From Halobacteriales archaeon QS_4_62_28 (GTDB lineage: Archaea; Halobacteriota; Halobacteria; Halobacteriales; Haloarculaceae): a stretch of 40,741 bases of DNA. The translations under genes and the position numbers were made by a program. The stretch is from the NCBI GenBank assembly GCA_003021685.1, contig PXRO01000025.1, forward strand, positions 1 through 40,741, given 5' to 3'. Numbering within the stretch: the stretch's first letter is position 1; each line of letters begins with the position of its first letter. Shown piece by piece: positions 1-8,020 of the stretch. The notes beneath the pieces are model-generated. The model saw nothing but the letters and a program-made list of their open reading frames with translations. It was not told the DNA's origin and did no database searches.

Positions 1-876
1 TACGACCGGTTGATCGCGCCGCTGGTGCGCGAGCAACTCGACGTGGATCACGTCATCCTGCTGGAGGGGGCAGTGGGGAGCGAAGCCAACGTCGAGTACT
101 CCCAGAACCTCGCGGAGAAACTGGAAAAAGACTACCAGAATCTACTGGGGGCCACCACCGAGCGGTTCGTCATCGAGGACGTGTACGACTACGACGCGGC
201 CTTCGAGCAGGCGTTCGAGTTGATCAACGCCGAACTCGACGAGGGCAGCGAGGTCTGGGTCAACATCTCCGCGATGCCCCGCACCGTCTCCTTTGCCTTC
301 GCGACTGCGTCACACTCGATCATGGTCGAGCGCGAGGGCGACCGCGACCGCATCCACACCTACTACACCGTCCCCGAGAAGTACCTCGAAACGGAACTGG
401 CCGAGGAACTGCGAAAACAGAACGAACTGCTGGAAGACCTCAAAGCAGAGGTCGGCGGAGCACTCGGCCGGCGCGTCGAAGAGCGACTCGACAGCGCACG
501 GGACCTGCTCGCAGAGTTCGACGAGCGTGGGACGACCATTGGTGCCAAAGAGATCAACGGCAGTCACGTGGTCGAACTGCCCGTCGCCTCCTTCTCGAAC
601 GTCAAACCGTTCGAAGAAGTGATCCTCTTTACCCTGGGTGAACACGGCGAGTTCGAGTCCGTCTCGGAACTCGCACAGTCACTCGCCCGAGAACTCGGCG
701 AGGAGTACACCGACAGTTTCCGGTCGAAGGTGATCTACAACGTCGACCGACTCGGCCCCGGCGGGAAAGGCTACATCGAACAGGAGGAACACGGCAAGTC
801 CTACCGGACCCGACTTTCGCGAATCGGCCAGTTATGGGTCTGTGCCCACGAGGATCGGGAACTCGAACTGCCCTGA
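1..876 (+). CDS. DUF6293 (HFX_2341-type) regulator, 5'-truncated
   Basis: The reading frame is open from the first base, so the gene begins upstream and only its last 291 residues are seen; probably a dozen or so residues are missing. The visible start YDRLIAPLVREQ followed by VILLEG fits the haloarchaeal DUF6293/HFX_2341 family as I remember it. The first ~120 residues look like a Rossmann-type ligand-sensing domain related to the CARF domain (conserved NISAMPRTVSFA stretch), followed by a charged coiled-coil linker (about 125-170) and a C-terminal winged helix (about 200-285, with SVSELAQSLARELGEEY). The expected role is a cytoplasmic DNA-binding regulator responding to a nucleotide-like ligand. 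The ligand is unknown, and the CARF link comes from family knowledge. No CRISPR genes are nearby. Confidence 0.85.
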   Translation, partial: YDRLIAPLVREQLDVDHVILLEGAVGSEANVEYSQNLAEKLEKDYQNLLGATTERFVIEDVYDYDAAFEQAFELINAELDEGSEVWVNISAMPRTVSFAFATASHSIMVEREGDRDRIHTYYTVPEKYLETELAEELRKQNELLEDLKAEVGGALGRRVEERLDSARDLLAEFDERGTTIGAKEINGSHVVELPVASFSNVKPFEEVILFTLGEHGEFESVSELAQSLARELGEEYTDSFRSKVIYNVDRLGPGGKGYIEQEEHGKSYRTRLSRIGQLWVCAHEDRELELP

Positions 877-920
877 GCAGAGCCAAGGGGGACAGCTGCC
901 AGGCATCGAAAACCGACATC

Positions 921-926
921 ATTAAT
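921..926 (+). promoter_or_regulatory. TATA-like box upstream of the valS leader ORF
   Basis: ATTAAT lies 27-32 bases before the ATG at 953 and is preceded by CGAAAACC, which resembles an archaeal BRE. The spacing suits a leaderless transcript beginning at or near the small leader ORF instead of at valS itself. Confidence 0.45.
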
Positions 927-952
927 CCCCCCTCTGGCCAATTCGTGAGTAG

Positions 953-1018
953 ATGACGCGTCGAGCATCCACGCCGCTGGTTCTCGCCTCCGTAGTAGGG
1001 GCCTCTTTGCCCCACTAA
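953..1018 (+). CDS. Possible valine-rich leader peptide of valS
   Basis: This 21-codon ORF sits 60 bases before valS. Three of its codons are valine: GTT at residue 10 and two consecutive GTA at residues 14-15. GTA is a minor valine codon in GC-rich haloarchaeal genes. The paired GTA codons overlap the 5' arm of a GC-rich hairpin (994-1016). A TATA-like box 27-32 bases upstream suggests that its ATG could be the transcript's first codon. The arrangement resembles an amino-acid-sensing leader peptide, in which slow decoding of Val codons when charged tRNA-Val is scarce would change the fold ahead of valS. That mechanism is inference, and no T-run follows the hairpin. It may also be a chance ORF. 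Confidence 0.4.
   Translation: MTRRASTPLVLASVVGASLPH
994..1016 (+). promoter_or_regulatory. Hairpin inside the valS leader
   Basis: AGT-A-GGGGC (994-1002) pairs with GCCCC-ACT (1009-1016) across the loop CTCTTT, with one bulged A. An alternative outer pairing joins GTAGT (992-996) with ACTAC (1020-1024). The hairpin covers the last codons of the leader ORF, directly after its two GTA codons. It could be attenuator-like or could control translation. Confidence 0.45.
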
Positions 1019-1078
1019 CACTACTCCGCTCGACGATTGCACCGGTTTCGACAACAACTGCGCAGTTCAGGACGACCT

Positions 1079-3757
1079 ATGAGTGATACACAGAACACAC
1101 AGGACGAATCGCCAGCAGACCAGACCGCAGGAATCGAGGGGGAGTACGACCCCGACGCCGTCGAACCCCGGTGGCAGGACCACTGGGTCGAGGCAAAGAC
1201 CTACGCCTACGAGGGACCCGACTCCGACACCCGCTACGCCATCGACACGCCGCCGCCGACAGTCTCGGGCAACCTCCACATGGGCCACCTCTACCAGTTC
1301 ACGCTCCAGGATTTCGTGGCGCGCTTCCACCGGATGTACGACGACACCGTTTACTTCCCCCTCGGCTACGACGACAACGGTATCGCCAGCGAGCGCCTGA
1401 CCGAGCGGGAACTGGGGATCCGCCACCAGGACTACGAGCGCCGCGAGTTCCAGGAGAAGTGCCGGGACGTGTGTGCCGACTACGAGGCCGAGTTCACCGA
1501 CGACGTGCAGTCACTCGCGATCTCGGTCGACTGGGACAACACCTACAAGACCATCGGGTCGGACGTCCAGCGCATCTCACAGCTATCCTTCCTCGACCTC
1601 TACGAGAAAGGTCGGGAGTACCGCCAGCGCGCCCCGACGATCTGGTGTCCCGACTGCGAGACGGCCATCTCGCAGGTCGAGCAGGAAGACGCCGACAAGC
1701 ACACCACGTTCAACGACATCGCGTTCCCGCTGGTCGAGGACGCCGATGGGCCGGCCGACGAGGGCGAGACGCTGGCCATCTCGACGACCCGGCCGGAACT
1801 GCTGCCGGCGTGTGTCGCGATTTTCGTCCATCCCGACGACGACGCGAACCAGCACCTCGTCGGCGGGACCGCCGAAGTGCCACTCTTCGGCCAGGACGTG
1901 CCGATCATCGAGGACGACCGAGTCGACATGGAGACCGGCAGCGGGATCGTCATGTCCTGTACCTTCGGCGACCAGACCGACATCGAGTGGTACCAGGCCC
2001 ACGACCTGCCGCTGCGCATCGCCATCGACGAGTCCGGGACGATGACCGACGTGGCTGACGACTACGAGGGACTCAGCACCCACGAGGCTCGCGAGGCCAT
2101 CATCGAGGACCTCGACGACGAGGGGTACCTCATCGAGAGCCGCGACCACGAGCACACCGTCCAGGTCCACGAGCGCTGCGAGAAAGAGGTCGAGTACCTC
2201 GTCACTGAGCAGTGGTACGTCGAGATGCTCGACAAGACCGACGAGTACCTCCAGGCCGGCCGAGAGATGGAGTGGTTCCCGGAGAAGATGTTCACGCGCT
2301 ACGAGCACTGGATCGAGGGTCTGGAGTGGGACTGGTGTATCTCTCGCCAGCGCGACTCGGGCATCCCGATCCCGGTCTGGTACTGCGAGGACTGCGGCGA
2401 ACCGGTCTTCGCCGAGAAGGCGGACCTGCCGGTCGACCCGCTCTCGGACGACCCGCCGGTCGACGCCTGTCCGGCGTGTGGCCACGACGAGTTCCGCTCC
2501 GAAGAGGACGTGTTCGACACGTGGGCGACCTCCTCACTGACGCCGCTGATCAACGCTGGCTGGGACTGGGATGCCGACGCCGGGGAATTCACCATGGACA
2601 ACCCCGAACTCTACCCCTTCGACCTGCGCCCGCAGGGCCACGACATCATCTCCTTCTGGCTGTTCCACACCGTCGTCAAGTGCTACGAGCACACCGGCGA
2701 GGTGCCCTTCGACAACGTGATGATCAACGGGATGGTGCTGGACGAGAACCGCGAGGCGATGTCCAAGTCCAAGGGCAACGTCATCCCACCGAGCGACGTG
2801 CTCGAAGCGTTTCCGGTCGACGCGACCCGCTACTGGGCCGCCGGCACCTCCATCGGCGACGACTTCCCGTACAAGGAAGGCGACCTCGAAGCGGGCGAGC
2901 GCCTCCTCCAGAAACTCTGGAACGCCTCGCGACTGGTCGACCAGTTGACTCCCGCCCCCGAGACGGTCGATGCGGTCGACGAGGAGGCCCTCGCGGCTAT
3001 CGACGAATGGTTCCTGGCGGAACTCGACGCGAACGTCGCCTCGATCACCGAGCGGTTTCAGGACTACGAGTTCTCGAAGGCACGCAACGAACTGCGCTCG
3101 TTCTTCTGGAATACGTTCTGTGACGACTACCTGGAGATTGCGAAACAGCGCCTCTCCGATGGCGGTGACCCCTCGACGGTGTACGCGCTCACCCGCGCTC
3201 ACCGCACGTTCCTGAAGCTGTTCGCCCCGTTTCTCCCACACATTACGGAGGAACTGTGGTCGCGCCAGTACGACGCCGACGGGTCGATCCACACGACCGA
3301 CTGGCCGGTCGAGGGCGGCTACGACGCCGACCTGGCGGCCGGCGAGACCGCGATGGAAGTCATCTCGGCACTGCGCCGCTACAAGACCGACAACGGCTTG
3401 CCCCTGAACGCCGACCTCGACCGCGTGCAGGTGTACGGTCACGTCGCGGGACTGGCAGACGCCGTCGCCGAGGCGATGCACGTGGCCGACCTCGAACTGC
3501 TCGACGACGCACCCGAGATCACGACCGAGATCAGCGACATCGACCTGGATTACTCCCTCGTCGGCCCGGAGTACGGCAACCAGGTCGGCGACATCGAGGC
3601 CGGCATTGCGAGTGACGAGTACGATATCGAAGACGGCGAACTCCACGTCGCCGGCCTCGAACTCGACGCCGAGATGTTCGACATCGAGGAGGCCCGCACC
3701 TATTCGGGCGACGCCGAAATGATCGAGACAGAGAACGCCGTGGTCGTCGTCGGCTGA
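1079..3757 (+). CDS. valS: Valine--tRNA ligase
   Basis: Class I aminoacyl-tRNA synthetase that charges tRNA-Val in the cytoplasm. The protein is 892 residues from the ATG at 1079. An in-frame TTG at 1037 would add 14 residues without similarity to the family and is rejected. The HIGH motif is HMGH (67-70), and the KMSKS motif is AMSKS (560-564). Between them lie the editing domain, with STTRPELLPACVAIFVHPDD, and zinc-binding-like Cys pairs (WYCEDCG and CPACGHDEF). The C-terminal anticodon-binding region is present and no frameshift is seen. A possible valine-rich leader ORF and hairpin precede it. It is followed by a convergent regulator gene 17 bases away. Confidence 0.97.
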   Translation: MSDTQNTQDESPADQTAGIEGEYDPDAVEPRWQDHWVEAKTYAYEGPDSDTRYAIDTPPPTVSGNLHMGHLYQFTLQDFVARFHRMYDDTVYFPLGYDDNGIASERLTERELGIRHQDYERREFQEKCRDVCADYEAEFTDDVQSLAISVDWDNTYKTIGSDVQRISQLSFLDLYEKGREYRQRAPTIWCPDCETAISQVEQEDADKHTTFNDIAFPLVEDADGPADEGETLAISTTRPELLPACVAIFVHPDDDANQHLVGGTAEVPLFGQDVPIIEDDRVDMETGSGIVMSCTFGDQTDIEWYQAHDLPLRIAIDESGTMTDVADDYEGLSTHEAREAIIEDLDDEGYLIESRDHEHTVQVHERCEKEVEYLVTEQWYVEMLDKTDEYLQAGREMEWFPEKMFTRYEHWIEGLEWDWCISRQRDSGIPIPVWYCEDCGEPVFAEKADLPVDPLSDDPPVDACPACGHDEFRSEEDVFDTWATSSLTPLINAGWDWDADAGEFTMDNPELYPFDLRPQGHDIISFWLFHTVVKCYEHTGEVPFDNVMINGMVLDENREAMSKSKGNVIPPSDVLEAFPVDATRYWAAGTSIGDDFPYKEGDLEAGERLLQKLWNASRLVDQLTPAPETVDAVDEEALAAIDEWFLAELDANVASITERFQDYEFSKARNELRSFFWNTFCDDYLEIAKQRLSDGGDPSTVYALTRAHRTFLKLFAPFLPHITEELWSRQYDADGSIHTTDWPVEGGYDADLAAGETAMEVISALRRYKTDNGLPLNADLDRVQVYGHVAGLADAVAEAMHVADLELLDDAPEITTEISDIDLDYSLVGPEYGNQVGDIEAGIASDEYDIEDGELHVAGLELDAEMFDIEEARTYSGDAEMIETENAVVVVG

Positions 3758-3774
3758 CCGGCAGCCACAGCCGA

Positions 3775-4569
3775 TCAGCCCGAGAAGTCGCCTCTACAGA
3801 GCGGTGTGGCCGCGTCCCAGTGACGCTCGAAGGTCGCGTCGGCCCAGTCACGCACCGCCTGCTCGTCAGTGTCTATCGAAGCCTGCAGGATGCCGTCGTC
3901 GTCACGCACGAGCAGGTAGACGATATCGTCGACGACGGTCACCGCCAGCGGAATCTCGGCATCACAGATCCGGATCTCGACGCCGTCGGCCGAGAGCAGT
4001 GCCAGCAGGCGCTCCCGGAGGATCGAGTCCTCGGCCAGCGCCTTGATCGCCGACCGCGAGAAGACGCCCTGGAAGGTCTGCTCGCCCGCGCCAGTCCGTT
4101 CCTGGACGGCAGTGAGGCTCTGTTCGTTGAACGCATGTGAGAAGGCCCGCACCTCGTCGGCGTCGGCGATCAGGTCCAGCAGGCGCTTGATGGGCGCGTT
4201 CGGGCGTGTCTGGCTCGGCGTGGTGATCCGTGCGTCGGCGAGGTGGCGCAGGTCGAAGTCCATCGCCCCAGTCGGCAGGTACTCGACGATGGGGCGCAGA
4301 TTCCGCTCGGTGTCGAGAATCGAGAGCAGATCTATCACACCGGTCGCGACCAGTGCTCCCGTCGCGGTGGCGACGTAGCCACCGCGGGTTCGCTCGATCC
4401 AGGATCGCTCCTCGAAATCACCGAGAATCCGACCGAGCGTCGCCTGTGATGCACCGGTCGCCGCCGCGAGTTCGCTGCGCGTGTGGTGGTTTCCGGCGAG
4501 TAACCGGAGGACATCAACCCGGTTTTCCGAGAGGGCGAGAAATTCGATGTCGTCCAGTGCGTCCTGCAT
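3775..4569 (-). CDS. FilR1-like winged-helix transcriptional regulator
   Basis: A 264-residue cytoplasmic regulator. The N-terminal winged helix (about 1-70) includes the ALSENRVDVLRLLAGNHHTRSE region and a recognition helix in GASQATLGRILGDFEER. The remainder matches the pattern of haloarchaeal regulators with a methanogenesis-regulator (FilR1) middle domain; this is from memory of the family. The start is set at MQDALDDIEF. An upstream in-frame start would add 31 residues reading through the operator. A TTTA-containing TATA-like element lies about 25 bases before the ATG, and three TTTCAC/GTGAAA half-sites sit just behind it, which suggests autoregulation. The divergent DMT exporter is a plausible target. 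The ligand is unknown. Confidence 0.85.
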   Translation of the reverse strand: MQDALDDIEFLALSENRVDVLRLLAGNHHTRSELAAATGASQATLGRILGDFEERSWIERTRGGYVATATGALVATGVIDLLSILDTERNLRPIVEYLPTGAMDFDLRHLADARITTPSQTRPNAPIKRLLDLIADADEVRAFSHAFNEQSLTAVQERTGAGEQTFQGVFSRSAIKALAEDSILRERLLALLSADGVEIRICDAEIPLAVTVVDDIVYLLVRDDDGILQASIDTDEQAVRDWADATFERHWDAATPLCRGDFSG

Positions 4570-4601
4570 ACGATGCCCAGCGAGCGAACACGCTAAAGCG
4601 T

Positions 4602-4625
4602 TTTCACACTGTGAAACTATTTCAC
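4602..4625. promoter_or_regulatory. Compound palindromic operator upstream of the FilR1-like regulator
   Basis: Two overlapping inverted repeats share an arm: TTTCACA-C-TGTGAAA (4602-4616, perfect) and GTGAAA-CTA-TTTCAC (4611-4625, perfect). The resulting three alternating half-sites lie just upstream of the TATA-like element of the regulator at 3775-4569. This suggests autoregulation by dimer pairs. Confidence 0.6.
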
Positions 4626-4719
4626 GGTTCGAACGGGCGACACGCCCTGTCGGTACACTCACGTCGTGTAAGAATTTCTGAACGGCTTGATAAGGACCGA
4701 GTCCCTTTCTACAGGTACA

Positions 4720-4794
4720 ATGATTCAGACGACGACTGTGCCGGTTTTCTCTCTACTGGCACTACTGTATCAATTCATTGAGGTGATCCCGTAA
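4720..4794 (+). CDS. Small hydrophobic upstream ORF of the DMT exporter
   Basis: A 24-codon ORF ends two bases before the exporter's ATG. The peptide is hydrophobic (VPVFSLLALLYQFIEVIP at its end). A CTTGATAAG element (4686-4694) lies about 27-34 bases before its ATG, which fits a leaderless transcript starting here. The exporter's Shine-Dalgarno sequence lies inside this ORF, so translation of the small ORF would run over it and could couple or control exporter synthesis. Function as a real peptide is unproven. Confidence 0.4.
   Translation: MIQTTTVPVFSLLALLYQFIEVIP
4780..4789 (+). promoter_or_regulatory. Perfect Shine-Dalgarno sequence for the DMT exporter
   Basis: GAGGTGATCC is fully complementary to the archaeal 16S rRNA 3' end (GGATCACCTC) over 10 bases and ends 7 bases before the ATG at 4797. 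Such a strong site is unusual in haloarchaea, where leaderless starts dominate. It fixes the start of the exporter. Confidence 0.75.
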
Positions 4795-4796
4795 CG

Positions 4797-5762
4797 ATGA
4801 TCGAGCGTCGCACGCCGGGACTCTTTGCAGTTGTGAGTCTTTTCTTCGGTGGGACCTTCGTTGCGGCGAAGGCGGGACTGGACTACTTCCCGCCGCTGCT
4901 GTTTGTCGCACTCCGGTTCGACGTGGCCGCGCTCGTACTGGCGGGGTACGTCGTGGCGACGAACTCCCGCGACGCACTGATTCCCCGGACCTGGGACGAC
5001 GCGGCAGGTATCCTCGCAACCGGTGTACTCGCGATTGGACTGACGAACGCACTCCTGTTCGTCGGCCAGCAGTACGCCACCAGCGCGGTCGGTGCAATCG
5101 TCTTCAGTCTCAACCCGATCCTGACGCCAGTGTTCGCCGCCGTCTTGCTCGCCGACGAACGACTCTCGACGCGCGGGACTGCCGGACTGGTGCTCGGCGT
5201 CGTCGGCGTCGGTCTGGTCGTCAGTCCCGATCCGGCGAACCTGCTGGCCGGCGGTATCGGCAAGGTGATCCTGTTTGCCGGCGCGATCAGTGGCGCACTC
5301 GGGAGCGTCCTCGTTCGCTGGTCGGATGGGAACCTCACCAGTAGCGTACGGACTGCCTGGGGACTCCCCTTTGGCGCATTGCTCTGTCACCTGCTGAGCC
5401 TGGCGGCCGGCGAGTCGGCCACGACAGTCACCTGGAGCAGCGAGGCGATCCTCGCGCTCGGATACGTCGGCATCGTCGCTGGCGCGGTTGCCTACATCGC
5501 CTACTTCGATCTGCTGGACACCGCGGGCGCGATCCACGCGAACCTCGTGTTCTACGTCGTCCCAGTGGTCGCGACGCTTGGCGGGTGGGCACTGCTGTCC
5601 GAGTCCGTCTCCGGGACTGCCATTGCCGGCTTCCTGACGATCTTTGCCGGCTTTGCCGTCCTGGGGAGCGACTCGTTCGAGATCCCTGCGGTCTGGAACC
5701 GCGACGATATCGAAAATCAAGCGCCTGTCTGTGAGGAACCGCACGGATTCAAGTCCGATTAG
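4797..5762 (+). CDS. EamA/DMT-family membrane transporter
   Basis: A 321-residue integral membrane protein with two EamA repeats (about 10-140 and 155-290), giving around ten hydrophobic helices. Family features include the opening FFGGTFVAAKAGLDYFPPLLFVALRF and the second-repeat QQYATSAVGAIVFSLNPILTPVFAAVLLADER. DMT proteins of this type usually export small metabolites or amino acids; the substrate here is unknown. The start follows a perfect Shine-Dalgarno sequence that lies within a small upstream ORF. The gene is divergent from the FilR1-like regulator, and the 227 bases between them hold the operator. The C-terminal ~30 residues are hydrophilic and probably cytoplasmic. Confidence 0.92.
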   Translation: MIERRTPGLFAVVSLFFGGTFVAAKAGLDYFPPLLFVALRFDVAALVLAGYVVATNSRDALIPRTWDDAAGILATGVLAIGLTNALLFVGQQYATSAVGAIVFSLNPILTPVFAAVLLADERLSTRGTAGLVLGVVGVGLVVSPDPANLLAGGIGKVILFAGAISGALGSVLVRWSDGNLTSSVRTAWGLPFGALLCHLLSLAAGESATTVTWSSEAILALGYVGIVAGAVAYIAYFDLLDTAGAIHANLVFYVVPVVATLGGWALLSESVSGTAIAGFLTIFAGFAVLGSDSFEIPAVWNRDDIENQAPVCEEPHGFKSD

Positions 5763-5823
5763 ACAGGCCCTCGAACCGCAAGAAGTGGGCGTCGTTCACC
5801 CCCGATCCGTGTAGTGTGACAAC

Positions 5824-5879
5824 ACGTCTTTAATGGACAACTATGTTAGATATAGAATCGAATATCTGACTGAAGACGT
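5824..5879. repeat. Nested inverted repeat in an AT-rich gap
   Basis: Outer arms ACGTCTT (5824-5830) and AAGACGT (5873-5879) enclose inner arms AGATAT (5848-5853) and ATATCT (5862-5867). The surrounding 5820-5960 stretch is much richer in A and T than the rest of the window. The 5763-6155 gap otherwise holds only the doubtful small ORF at 5982 and a T6 run. Confidence 0.4.
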
Positions 5880-5981
5880 ATTTCAGACCTTCTGGCGCGT
5901 TCTAAACATCACTGATGATCGTCACAGTTTTATCAGATTGTCGAAACACTAAAACGTGTCTGTCTCCTCTCTTTACATGCA

Positions 5982-6089
5982 ATGAACTGGAACCACCGAC
6001 GCAACCGACACCAGGCAGCACAGAAGGAAATGGAGCCGCGAAGCGGTACGCGATGGTCGTTCGTCGCGGCTGCTATCAGCGTTGCCTAA
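5982..6089 (+). CDS. Possible 35-residue small protein
   Basis: A 35-codon ORF begins MNWNHRRNRHQAAQKE and ends in a hydrophobic SFVAAAISVA tail. The first part is very basic, unlike the acidic proteins around it. A CTAAAA element lies about 30 bases before its ATG, and a T6 run (6100-6105) follows the stop by 10 bases, so it has the layout of a short transcription unit. I do not recognise the protein. The function is unknown and it could be a chance ORF. Confidence 0.3.
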   Translation: MNWNHRRNRHQAAQKEMEPRSGTRWSFVAAAISVA

Positions 6090-6099
6090 CGAACACCCG

Positions 6100-6105
6100 T
6101 TTTTT
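6100..6105 (+). terminator. T-run terminator
   Basis: Six consecutive T after CCCG, 10 bases downstream of the small ORF at 5982-6089. Short T-runs serve as archaeal terminators. Confidence 0.4.
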
Positions 6106-6155
6106 ACTCGTATCGTGCACTGTTCCGGGTAGCGGCCGCTCTCGCCCGACAACGC

Positions 6156-6935
6156 CTACGACGAACCGACAGCACGCTCGCGCTTGACTTTCTCGACGCG
6201 CGTCGCGAGTGCGAGAAACACCGCCAGGAACGTCAGTACCACTGCCCAGCCAGCCGCGAGGTCGTGTGCCGCCAGAGCGTGATTGAAGACGCCGTCGACG
6301 TACTCCCCACGCAGGGACGTGTGGTGTGGGCCATCGAGTACGGGAACGAAGTAATCGACCACGTCGTTGCCGCCGTACCAGACGAGCGCAACGGCGACTG
6401 CCGGGACCGAGAAGTCGGCGTAGCGATGGATCAGAAACGCCTCGACGGCCATCGCGAGGTGGCTCAGGATCAGAAACCAGTAGAGCCACGCCGCGATATC
6501 GCCCAGCCCGTTGATGACCAGTTGCACGTAGGGCGTCCACAGGCCGAGTTTGAGACAGCCGAAAAAGGCCAGCATGTGGAGCCAGTCGGCGTCGAACTCC
6601 AGACGCCAGGCCACAAAGGAGAGCCCGATGAACATCGTCGCAACCGGGGAATCGGGAATGAGCGGATAGGCCAGCAGTGGCGCAGCACCGAGTTGCCCCT
6701 CGATGAGAGGCGGTGCGAGATTCAGCGGTCGACCGGCGTAGTACCAGAACCCAAAGAGCGTGCCGACGAGGTTGACCAGGGCAATCGGCCAGGCCAGTCG
6801 TAAGCCGAGGTCTTCGAGCCACTCGGGCAGCGGCGCAACGTAGTGTGGCAGTCCGTCAGCCGGCGGCAACGTGGCAGAGAAGTACGTCGCGACGAACTGC
6901 TCGACGCGTCGCCCGACCCGTTCGTGGCGAGCCAT
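6156..6935 (-). CDS. DUF1405 family membrane protein
   Basis: A 259-residue integral membrane protein. Features that fit DUF1405 (Bacillus YpjA-like) are NLVGTLFGFWYYAGRP, then PLIPDSPVATMFIGLSF, a histidine in DWLHMLAFFG, and YGGNDVVDYF further on. About six to seven hydrophobic helices alternate with short loops. The N-terminal ~45 residues are hydrophilic, and the last residues KVKRERAVGSS are basic, hence probably cytoplasmic. The biochemical role of the family is unknown. It is transcribed alone, divergent from pdxS. Confidence 0.85.
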   Translation of the reverse strand: MARHERVGRRVEQFVATYFSATLPPADGLPHYVAPLPEWLEDLGLRLAWPIALVNLVGTLFGFWYYAGRPLNLAPPLIEGQLGAAPLLAYPLIPDSPVATMFIGLSFVAWRLEFDADWLHMLAFFGCLKLGLWTPYVQLVINGLGDIAAWLYWFLILSHLAMAVEAFLIHRYADFSVPAVAVALVWYGGNDVVDYFVPVLDGPHHTSLRGEYVDGVFNHALAAHDLAAGWAVVLTFLAVFLALATRVEKVKRERAVGSS

Positions 6936-7080
6936 ACCAGTGGCAAACGGCGGCCGAAAAATAACCCTAGCGGTCCGGTGGCAGTGACTGTGAGCGGGTC
7001 AGAGAACAGTTACCACGATTTGTCGTATGAACGTCTACGATACTCCCGCTCGCGGTCGGCGCTCCCCGGAAAGCGACCCG

Positions 7081-7086
7081 TTAAGT
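7081..7086 (+). promoter_or_regulatory. TATA-like box of pdxS
   Basis: TTAAGT lies 25-30 bases before the pdxS ATG at 7111. This fits a leaderless transcript and supports that start over the in-frame ATG at 7027. Confidence 0.55.
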
Positions 7087-7110
7087 GAGTCCAATGCTAA
7101 GGCCAGCGTA

Positions 7111-8016
7111 ATGTCGGACACCGATCTCGAAGACCTGAAACGGGGGACCGAACTGGTCAAGCGTGGCTTCGCGAAGATGCAGAAAGGCGGCGTTATCATG
7201 GATGTCGTGAACCGCAAGCAGGCCCGCATCGCCGAGGATACCGGGGCTGTCGCGGTGATGAACCTCGAGGCCGTTCCGGCGGACATCCGCAAGCGCGGCG
7301 GCGTCGCCCGGATGGCCGACCCGGCCTCGATAGAGGGAATCATCGACGAGGTGTCCATCCCGGTGATGGGCAAGTCCCGTATCGGCCACACCAAGGAGGC
7401 CCAGATTCTCGAAGCCGTCGGCGCGGACATGATCGACGAAAGCGAAGTGCTGACGCCGGCCGACGACCGGTTCCACATCGACAAGCGCGATTTCACCACG
7501 CCCTTCGTCTGTGGCGCACGCAACCTGGGCGAGGCGCTGCGGCGCATCGACGAGGGCGCGGCGATGATCCGTACCAAGGGCGAGGCCGGCACTGGCGACG
7601 TGAACCAGGCCGTCCATCACCAGCGCAACATCAAGGGCTCGATCCGCAAACTCGACGGAATGAGCTTCGAAGAGCGTGAGGAGTGGGCCCGCGAACACGA
7701 GGCACCCAAGGAACTCGTCCACGAGACTGCCGAGATGGGACGGCTCCCGGTCGTCAACTTCGCCGCCGGTGGGATCGCGACGCCCGCCGACGCCGCACTC
7801 ATGATGCACCACGGCTGTGACGGTATCTTCGTCGGATCGGGCATCTTCGGCGCAGAGGACCCCGAGGCGATGGGGACCGCGATCGTCGAGGCCGTCAACA
7901 ACTGGGACGACCCGGAGACGCTAGCCGAAATCGCGTCCAACATCGGCGAGGGCATGAAAGGCGACGCCAACGTCGACCTCCCGGAAGAAGAGAAGATGCA
8001 GGGCCGGGGCATCTGA
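7111..8016 (+). CDS. pdxS: Pyridoxal 5'-phosphate synthase lyase subunit PdxS
   Basis: The synthase subunit of the DXP-independent vitamin B6 pathway. It builds PLP from ribose 5-phosphate, glyceraldehyde 3-phosphate and ammonia supplied by the glutaminase PdxT. The protein is 301 residues, a (beta/alpha)8 barrel. D31 in GGVIMDVVN, the Schiff-base lysine K88 in VMGKSRIGH and the second lysine K156 in [10 protein letters not shown] are all in place. The start at 7111 is supported by the TATA-like box; the upstream in-frame ATG at 7027 would add 28 residues foreign to the family. No pdxT is visible in this window. A DCC oxidoreductase gene follows 4 bases after the stop and is probably co-transcribed. 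Confidence 0.97.
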   Translation: MSDTDLEDLKRGTELVKRGFAKMQKGGVIMDVVNRKQARIAEDTGAVAVMNLEAVPADIRKRGGVARMADPASIEGIIDEVSIPVMGKSRIGHTKEAQILEAVGADMIDESEVLTPADDRFHIDKRDFTTPFVCGARNLGEALRRIDEGAAMIRTKGEAGTGDVNQAVHHQRNIKGSIRKLDGMSFEEREEWAREHEAPKELVHETAEMGRLPVVNFAAGGIATPADAALMMHHGCDGIFVGSGIFGAEDPEAMGTAIVEAVNNWDDPETLAEIASNIGEGMKGDANVDLPEEEKMQGRGI

Positions 8017-8020
8017 GACC

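Noticed and set aside
2534..3646. 370-codon minus-strand ORF
   Set aside because: It lies wholly inside valS. Long antisense ORFs are common in GC-rich haloarchaeal genes.
5915..6187. 90-codon plus-strand ORF
   Set aside because: Its composition is not coding-like, and it overlaps the more plausible small ORF at 5982 and the end of the DUF1405 gene.
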